Shown: piece after piece, positions 41,941 through 48,504 of the stretch
Numbering within the stretch: position 1 is the stretch's first letter
Layout: the number at the start of each line of letters is the position of its first letter
From: Phycisphaerae bacterium
Lineage (GTDB): Bacteria; Planctomycetota; Phycisphaerae; Phycisphaerales; UBA1924
Length of the DNA stretch: 48,504 bases
Assembly: GCA_030432255.1 (NCBI GenBank)
Contig: JAUIHS010000030.1
Location: 1 to 48,504 of the forward strand
Direction: 5' to 3'
Notes under the pieces: generated by a model
Told to the model about the DNA's origin: nothing
What the model saw: only the letters and a program-made list of their open reading frames with translations
Databases searched by the model: none
Program-made: the position numbers and the translations under genes

Positions 41941-42381
41941 GTGACGAAGCCAATCGTGATCGGATGGAGAGAACGCGTTGCGTTTCCCGAATGGGGAATC
42001 AAGGGCGTTCGCGCCAAGATCGACACCGGCGCCCGCACCAGTTCCCTGCACGTCGGGACCATCGAGCCTGTTCAGGATGAGCACATCCGGTTCGAGGTCG
42101 TGGTTCGCGAGAAGCCCGAGATCCGCACCATCTGGTGCGAAGCACCGATCGTACGGGAGTCGGTCGTCAAGCCAGTGTCCAACCGAACCGAACGACGACC
42201 CGTCGTCCGCGCCCGCATCCGCATCGGACCCATCGAGCGCGACATCGATGTCAACCTCGTGTGTCGACGAGGCATGACCTGCCGAATGCTCGTCGGTCGC
42301 AGCGCCCTCGACGGACTCCTCGTCGACCCGACTCAGCGACGCCTGCTCACGCCCAGACGCAAACCACACAAGCACAAGTAA
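41941..42381 (+). CDS. RimB-like retropepsin-type protease (ATP-dependent zinc protease family)
   Basis: The GTG at 41941 has GGAG 6 nt upstream and gives MTKPIVIGWRERVAFPEWGI, the normal start of this family; the ATGs at 41908/41911 coincide with the promoter. The 146-residue protein carries the active-site motif KIDTGARTSSLH (aspartic-protease-like D-T-G) and the C-terminal pattern RMLVGRSALDGLLVD. Members of this family are encoded next to RimK and modulate its glutamylation products. The gene is 36 bp upstream of rimK. Confidence 0.92.
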   Translation: MTKPIVIGWRERVAFPEWGIKGVRAKIDTGARTSSLHVGTIEPVQDEHIRFEVVVREKPEIRTIWCEAPIVRESVVKPVSNRTERRPVVRARIRIGPIERDIDVNLVCRRGMTCRMLVGRSALDGLLVDPTQRRLLTPRRKPHKHK

Positions 42382-42417
42382 TTCGCAAGCAATCGAACTT
42401 CAGGCGGAAGGCACCTC

Positions 42418-43635
42418 ATGAAACTCGGAATCCTGTCGACCTCACCCAAGTGCTACAGCACGCGCCGGCTGCGCCAGGCAGCCGTCGAACGAGGCCACAA
42501 GGTCAAGGTGCTCAACACCCTCCGGTTCGCCATCGAACTTGAGCACGGCGAGCCCGATCTCATGTTCCGAGGCAAACGGCTCAGTACCTATGACGCCATC
42601 GTCCCCCGCATCGGTGCCTCCATCACCCACTTCGGCACCGCGGTCGTACGCCAGTTCGAACAGATGGATGTCTACACGCCCAATACCTCCAATGGCATCA
42701 CCAACAGCCGCGACAAACTCCGCTCCCTCCAGATCCTCAGCCGACACGACATCGGCATCCCGCACACCTGCTTCGTGTGCGACCGCTCGGACGTGCTGCC
42801 CGCCATCGAACGCGTCGGCGGGTCCCCCGTGATCATCAAGATCCTCGAGGGGACCCAGGGCGTCGGCGTCATCCTCGCCGATTCCGTGCACGTCGCGCAG
42901 GCCATCATCGAGACCCTCCAGTCCGCGCGGCAGAACGTCCTCATTCAGAAGTTCGTCGCCGAGAGCAAGGGCAAGGATATCCGTGCCTTCGTCGTCGGTG
43001 ATCGTGTCATCGCCGCCATGCGCCGCGTGGCGAAGGAGGGGGAGTTCCGCAGTAATGTGCATCGCGGCGGCCGAGCCGAGCGCGTCGAACTCGGCGACGA
43101 CTACAAGAACGCCGCCGTCCGCGCGGCGCAGATCATGGGACTGCGCGTCGCCGGTGTCGACATGCTCGAGTGCGACGACGGGCCACAGATCATGGAAGTC
43201 AATTCCTCGCCCGGACTCGAAGGCATCGAGGGCGCCACCGGACTCGATATCGCCGGCGCGATCATCGATTTCGTTTCAAGCCAGGTCGATTTCCCCGAAC
43301 TCGACATCCGTCAGCGCCTCACCGTCAGTGTCGGCTACGGCGTCGCGGAACTCCTGATCCCTGAAGGCTCTGAACTCGTCGGCACCTCGCTGGGCGATTC
43401 CGGTCTCTGGGACAAGGACATCGCCGTGCTGACCCTCAATCGAGGCACGACCGTCATCTCGAACCCCAAGTCCTCCCGCATCCTTGATGCCAACGATCGA
43501 CTCCTGTGCTACGGAAGACTCGAGTCCATGCGCGGGCTGGTTCCCGAGCGTCGCCGGCAGAAGCGACGCCCGAAGGTCCGACGGCTCAAGAAGGAAACGC
43601 TCGATTCCCTGGAGACAGCAGATGAACGACGCTGA
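42418..43635 (+). CDS. rimK: RimK-family alpha-L-glutamate ligase with C-terminal RCK_C-like domain
   Basis: An ATP-grasp ligase that adds glutamate residues to a protein or peptide C-terminus (ribosomal protein S6 in E. coli). The 405-residue protein has the RimK N-terminal domain (KLGILSTSPKCYSTRRL), an ATP-grasp core (about 100-290) with IKILEGTQGVGV, KGKDIRAFVVGDRVIAAMRR and the metal-binding MEVNSSPGLEGIE. From about residue 306 there is an extra domain with the TrkA-C/RCK_C pattern (AELLIPEGSELVGTSL, then NRGTTVISNPKSSRILDANDRLLCYG), followed by a very basic tail (about 375-395). E. coli RimK (300 residues) lacks this extension. The next gene starts inside its last codons. Confidence 0.95.
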   Translation: MKLGILSTSPKCYSTRRLRQAAVERGHKVKVLNTLRFAIELEHGEPDLMFRGKRLSTYDAIVPRIGASITHFGTAVVRQFEQMDVYTPNTSNGITNSRDKLRSLQILSRHDIGIPHTCFVCDRSDVLPAIERVGGSPVIIKILEGTQGVGVILADSVHVAQAIIETLQSARQNVLIQKFVAESKGKDIRAFVVGDRVIAAMRRVAKEGEFRSNVHRGGRAERVELGDDYKNAAVRAAQIMGLRVAGVDMLECDDGPQIMEVNSSPGLEGIEGATGLDIAGAIIDFVSSQVDFPELDIRQRLTVSVGYGVAELLIPEGSELVGTSLGDSGLWDKDIAVLTLNRGTTVISNPKSSRILDANDRLLCYGRLESMRGLVPERRRQKRRPKVRRLKKETLDSLETADERR

Positions 43636-44683
43636 ACGGCGCGACCCCGCCGTCTGGGGCGATGTCCACGTCCAGCCCGGCGAGGGTCGCGAAGTCCGAC
43701 TCGTCCTCTCCGAGACGTACGCCGGCGCCGACATCGGCATCCCCATCTACGTCTGGCGCGGCGCCGAACCGGGGCCCACCGTCTATGTCACCGCCGCCGT
43801 ACACGGCGATGAGATCAACGGCACCGGCGCCATCCGACACATCATCATGGAGGAACTCTTCACAATCAGCCGCGGCACGCTCATCCTCGCACCCGTCATC
43901 AACCTCCTCGGATTCGAACGACACTCGCGATACCTCCCGGACCGACGCGACCTCAACCGCTGCTTCCCCGGTTCGCCTGAAGGCAGCGTCGCGAGCCGTA
44001 TCGCCAGCACCATCTTCCGACAGATCGTGAAGCGCAGTGACTTCGGCATCGACCTGCACACCGCGGCCATCCGGCGCACCAACTTCCCAAACGTCCGCGC
44101 CGACATGTCCGATCCACGCATCGCCGACTTCGCCCGCGCCTTCGGCGCCGAACTGATCGTCTCCGGCAGGGGGCCGCAGGGCTCCCTCCGACGCGCCGCC
44201 TGCGCCGCCGGTTGCGCCACCATCATTCTCGAAGCCGGCGAAGTGTGGAAGGTCGAGCGCTACGTCGTCGAGTACGCCGCTCGCGGCGTGCGCAACTGCC
44301 TCATCCACCTCGGCATGGTCGAGGGAGAAGCGGAAAAGCCCTCGTATCGCGTCGAGACGGATCGCACCAAGTGGATCCGCGCCAAGCACGGCGGCTTCCT
44401 CCATTTCCGTGTCGCACCCGGAGACATCCTCGAGGCCGGACAGGTCATCGCCACCAACACCAGCCTCACCGGGCAGGAACAGGGAGAGATCGTGTCGCCG
44501 CGAGACGGCGTCGTCCTCGGCATGACCACGCTCCCCTCCGTCGCTCCCGGCGACCCCGTCTGCCATCTTGCCTTCCCCTCCGAAGGCAATCTCAAGCACG
44601 TCGAACGTGCCGTCGAGAAACTCAGCGAGGACTGCCTCCACCAACGCATGCGCGAAGACCTGTCGCACGGCGTTGTGGACTGA
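43622..44683 (+). CDS. Succinylglutamate desuccinylase/aspartoacylase-family deacylase
   Basis: The 353-residue protein is an M14-like zinc hydrolase: zinc ligands His61 and Glu64 (HGDEING) and His146 (IDLHTAA) are present, with the family's substrate-binding DRRDLNRCFPGS and catalytic Glu in ILEAGE. A C-terminal lipoyl/biotinyl-like beta region (about 250-330) is typical of this subgroup. It overlaps rimK by 14 bp and has GGAG 8 nt upstream of the ATG. The trio RimB-like protease, RimK and this deacylase is a recurrent cluster, so a role in making or trimming a glutamylated peptide or protein is likely. Confidence 0.93.
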   Translation: MNDAERRDPAVWGDVHVQPGEGREVRLVLSETYAGADIGIPIYVWRGAEPGPTVYVTAAVHGDEINGTGAIRHIIMEELFTISRGTLILAPVINLLGFERHSRYLPDRRDLNRCFPGSPEGSVASRIASTIFRQIVKRSDFGIDLHTAAIRRTNFPNVRADMSDPRIADFARAFGAELIVSGRGPQGSLRRAACAAGCATIILEAGEVWKVERYVVEYAARGVRNCLIHLGMVEGEAEKPSYRVETDRTKWIRAKHGGFLHFRVAPGDILEAGQVIATNTSLTGQEQGEIVSPRDGVVLGMTTLPSVAPGDPVCHLAFPSEGNLKHVERAVEKLSEDCLHQRMREDLSHGVVD

Positions 44684-44732
44684 GCGCCGGGCGCCCGATG
44701 CCTCAGTGCCCCAATGCCGATACAATGCCTCC

Positions 44733-44820
44733 GCTCGGGGCGCCCGGCGACGCACGTGCTCGCCGCTGGCTGAGATGCACCCGTCGAACCTGATCCGGCT
44801 TATACCGGCGTAGGGAAGCG
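44733..44820 (+). promoter_or_regulatory. TPP riboswitch (THI element)
   Basis: The conserved blocks are all present in order: CTCGGGGCGC, CTGAGATGCACCC, GAACCTGATCCGGCT and TACCGGCGTAGGGAAG. It lies about 75 bp upstream of thiC, its usual target. Downstream, CGCCTC (44823-44828) can pair with GAGGCG (44847-44852). No T-tract follows, so control of translation start is more likely than premature termination. Confidence 0.97.
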
Positions 44821-44893
44821 ACCGCCTCACTTTGTTCGGGGAATGCGAGGCGTGATCCCGCGTCGGGCCAGTCATCACGAAAGGCCCGCACAC

Positions 44894-46834
<1,941 letters not shown>

Positions 46835-46852
<18 letters not shown>

Positions 46853-46882
46853 GCAGTGCGAGAACAGCCCGGACACCTGCAA
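46835..46882 (+). repeat. 48-bp dispersed hairpin repeat at the thiC stop codon
   Basis: The unit has a CACTGC-loop-GCAGTG stem followed by GAGAACAGC and ACACCTGCAA. It matches 48029-48076 at 44 of 48 positions and, inverted, 48281-48327. The thiC stop TGA is in the hairpin loop. Confidence 0.9.
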
Positions 46883-46947
46883 GAGTGTCGGCCATCAGTC
46901 GCAGACGAGTGCAATTCCACTGTACGCGTCGACACAGAACCCAGGCC

Positions 46948-47553
46948 ATGAAGTACTTCGCGATACTGATCCTGCTATTCCTTGTTGCGGCCACATGCGC
47001 GCTCCTGTTCTTCTTCGGCAACGGGTCGGGGAAGGGAGTGCCTCAAGAAGATGGCCTGACAGATTCGGCTCCGCTCATCCAATCCGACGACTCCGGTGTC
47101 GACCTCAGCGCGTTGGGGCAGAACGTTCACAGTAATCTTGCGCTCGATCACGTCATCCTCGATCTCGATGCTGGTGACCTCTCCATCACGATTTCGAATC
47201 ACGGAGACGTGGACCTCCGAGTCTCGGAGAATGACGTTGCACTTTTCCTGCCGAACTCCATCCGGGTGTACGTCTCCGGTGAGTGGCACACCCTCGGCAA
47301 CGTGGCGAGTTCGAGCGAGAGCATTAGCCCCCTGGGCTTTGAGATGAACTTCCGCAACACCATCCCTGGTGGTGGTCAGATGACCTTCGAGAGCTGGATC
47401 AACATCAACAATGACATTCTTCTCGACCTCCGCAGCCGCCGCGGCGAGGACATCATCTGCACCGGCCGGGTCGAAGTGGATTGTCGCGCTGCTCCACCTC
47501 AAGGCAGGAGCATCCAACTGATCGACAATGCTGCACACCTGACACTCCGCTGA
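46948..47553 (+). CDS. Membrane-anchored protein of unknown function
   Basis: The 201-residue protein starts MKYFAILILLFLVAATCALLFFFGNGSG, a signal anchor. The LVAATC sequence is not a good lipobox because Thr precedes the Cys. The remainder is a beta-rich extracytoplasmic domain (about 45-190). Upstream in-frame codons back to 46849 are translated repeat and thiC tail, so 46948 is the best start, although no Shine-Dalgarno is seen. No family recognised. It is probably not part of the thiamine unit. Confidence 0.68.
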   Translation: MKYFAILILLFLVAATCALLFFFGNGSGKGVPQEDGLTDSAPLIQSDDSGVDLSALGQNVHSNLALDHVILDLDAGDLSITISNHGDVDLRVSENDVALFLPNSIRVYVSGEWHTLGNVASSSESISPLGFEMNFRNTIPGGGQMTFESWININNDILLDLRSRRGEDIICTGRVEVDCRAAPPQGRSIQLIDNAAHLTLR

Positions 47554-47562
47554 ACTGAACAA

Positions 47563-47604
47563 CCCCGCACCTCGCACCCCGCACCTCGCACCCCGCTCCC
47601 AAAA
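47563..47604. repeat. Heptad array up to a start codon
   Basis: Six in-register 7-mers: CCCCGCA, CCTCGCA, CCCCGCA, CCTCGCA, CCCCGCT, CCCAAAA. The next base is the A of the ATG at 47605. Confidence 0.9.
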
Positions 47605-47988
47605 ATGACTGTCATCGTCTTCATCCCTGCACTTATCCTCATCGGCGTCCTCGTCGTCGTCTTTCGGCACGGGCACAAGCCGGTGACGCAGTCGATCGCC
47701 GCGTCGCGTCACGGTGTCACGGCGGCGCTGAGTGACGGGAATTCGTGGCGTGTCGTGTGGGGCAATGTGCATCGCGTGCAGGCGTGGTGGGAGGTGACGG
47801 GTCGTTCGGGGCGGTGCACGTGCGTCGAACTTGAGACGCACGATCTCCGCACATACACGTGTCGATCACGCGACACCGGCTGGGACACGCTCGTCCCGGC
47901 CATCGCGGCTGCCTACGACCTCTCACAGAACTGGATCACCGATGTGGAGGCCCGGCCCATTCCAGGCGAGCGCGTGCTGGTGGTGTAG
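47605..47988 (+). CDS. Small membrane protein of unknown function
   Basis: The 127-residue protein begins with one membrane helix (VIVFIPALILIGVLVVVF, about 3-20) and continues with a basic-to-neutral domain holding Trp-rich strands (WRVVWGNVHRVQAWWEV) and three cysteines (CTC at 71-73, Cys85). Its ATG directly follows a heptad array, so it has no normal ribosome-binding site. A pleckstrin-homology-like strand pattern is possible but not provable by eye. Confidence 0.62.
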   Translation: MTVIVFIPALILIGVLVVVFRHGHKPVTQSIAASRHGVTAALSDGNSWRVVWGNVHRVQAWWEVTGRSGRCTCVELETHDLRTYTCRSRDTGWDTLVPAIAAAYDLSQNWITDVEARPIPGERVLVV

Positions 47989-47995
47989 GGAGAGT

Positions 47996-48327
47996 GCTTG
48001 CAGCTTGGCGCACGCGCGGACATGGGTCGGTGCCACTGCTCTGTGAGCAGTGGGAGAACAGCACGCACACCTGCAACGCGACATCGACATCAGGCGCGGA
48101 CGGTCATGTTCCTGGGGTTTCACCCCAGGCTGCGCAGTACCTGTCCTTTGGACAGGGCGTGCTTTGCACGTTGGGGTGGGAGCGGTTGGTGGCCGCGCGT
48201 GCGCCAAGCTACAAGCTCACAGCTTCAAGCTTCTTTGTGCGCTTGTGTGACACCGTCCACGCCTGATGTCGTATGGGGTGTTGCAGGTGCTGTTGCTGTT
48301 CTCCACTGCCGAGACGGCAGTGGCACC
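47996..48327. repeat. Hairpin-rich composite repeat element with terminal inverted repeats
   Basis: A 299-bp unit (48029-48327) is bounded by inverted copies of the 47-48 bp repeat seen at the thiC end. Inside are three perfect hairpins in a row: CCTGGGG-TTTCA-CCCCAGG (48111-48129), CTGTCC-TTT-GGACAG (48141-48155) and CGTGC-TTT-GCACG (48158-48170). A second inverted pair of 24 bp lies at 47996-48019 and 48192-48215 (23 of 24 identical), followed by heptads CCAAGCT, ACAAGCT, CACAGCT, TCAAGCT (48204-48231). No coding sequence is evident. Confidence 0.88.
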
Positions 48328-48354
48328 GATCCGTGTTTCGTGCGTGCGTGGGGT

Positions 48355-48504
48355 TCATGCTGACTTGCGTTTCTTGTAGCGGTTGCGCTGGTTGCGGGTT
48401 CTGGTGTTGCGTTGTTGCTGGATGCGCGCGAGGGGGGTGGGGGTTTGGTGGTGGTTGGTGGTTGGTGGCTGGAGATTGGGGGCGGCGTCGGCGGTGGTGG
48501 TGGG
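48355..48504 (-). CDS. C-terminal fragment of a basic protein (5' end missing)
   Basis: A minus-strand frame is open from the right edge for 49 codons and stops at 48355. The visible end is Pro/Thr/His-rich, then strongly basic (IQQQRNTRTRNQRNRYKKRKSA). The Arg/Lys/Asn tail looks like the end of a nucleic-acid-binding protein. The Pro/Thr-rich part corresponds to DNA heptads, so a repeat array may be translated here. Too short to identify. Confidence 0.35.
   Translation of the reverse strand, partial: PTTTADAAPNLQPPTTNHHQTPTPLARIQQQRNTRTRNQRNRYKKRKSA

Overview
The window looks like a chromosomal segment of a GC-rich planctomycete, most likely of the class Phycisphaerae. The main signs are secreted proteins ending in DxNGDxxVxFxDLNxVLxxWG-type dockerin repeats, a PEP-CTERM-like tail of the APGVAGVLGLAGLGAMRRRR type, many serine/threonine- and aspartate-rich exported proteins, and a diderm type II secretion system. 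The taxonomic call is inference from gene content; no rRNA gene is present.

Layout. 1-3.1 kb: the 3' part of a very acidic, probably exported protein closed by a strong intrinsic terminator. 3.2-15.7 kb: a tightly packed operon that starts with a small dockerin protein and runs through a type II secretion apparatus (pseudopilins H, G, I, J, K; ATPase E; platform F; lipoprotein secretin D; assembly proteins L and M; a C-like inner-membrane protein). 15.7-17.0 kb: two of the three subunits of a molybdenum hydroxylase, with a convergent winged-helix regulator. 17.7-25.1 kb: a trypsin-like protease, a dockerin-bearing zinc metalloprotease, a dockerin-bearing PHP-type protein and a PEP-CTERM protein, all plausible clients of the secretion system. 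25.3-30.3 kb: TPR-sulfotransferase, a small exported protein, gamma-glutamyltransferase and a charged small protein. 30.4-31.6 kb: a lower-GC cassette of two exported proteins (one with 18 cysteines) behind a promoter whose spacer contains 12 consecutive G. 31.6-41.8 kb: adenine deaminase, PduO-type adenosyltransferase, SpoIIE-type phosphatase, HD protein, beta-carbonic anhydrase, NhaR-like regulator, arsenite methyltransferase and two overlapping antiporter genes. 41.9-44.7 kb: a RimB/RimK/aspartoacylase-like peptide-modification operon. 44.7-46.9 kb: TPP riboswitch and thiC. The right end holds two small membrane proteins, a hairpin-rich repeat element and the tail of another gene.

The most unusual thing is not a gene. 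At least ten intergenic regions are filled with degenerate 7-bp tandem repeats kept in strict heptad register. They often start at a stop codon or run up to the next start codon, and several flank compact hairpin cores. Two near-identical 116-117 bp cores (18888-19004 and 28082-28197) have perfect 20-bp terminal inverted repeats and inverted interiors. Three further loci share a GGAGY-GGAA-GCTCC-like hairpin. Another repeat family supplies the last codons and stop of thiC and recurs twice, inverted, at the right end. Together these look like a dispersed structural repeat system. The closest thing I know of is the heptameric STRR repeats of cyanobacteria, but here they are combined with hairpin cores. 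The second notable candidate is the poly-G promoter at 30.4 kb, which has the layout of a phase-variable promoter.
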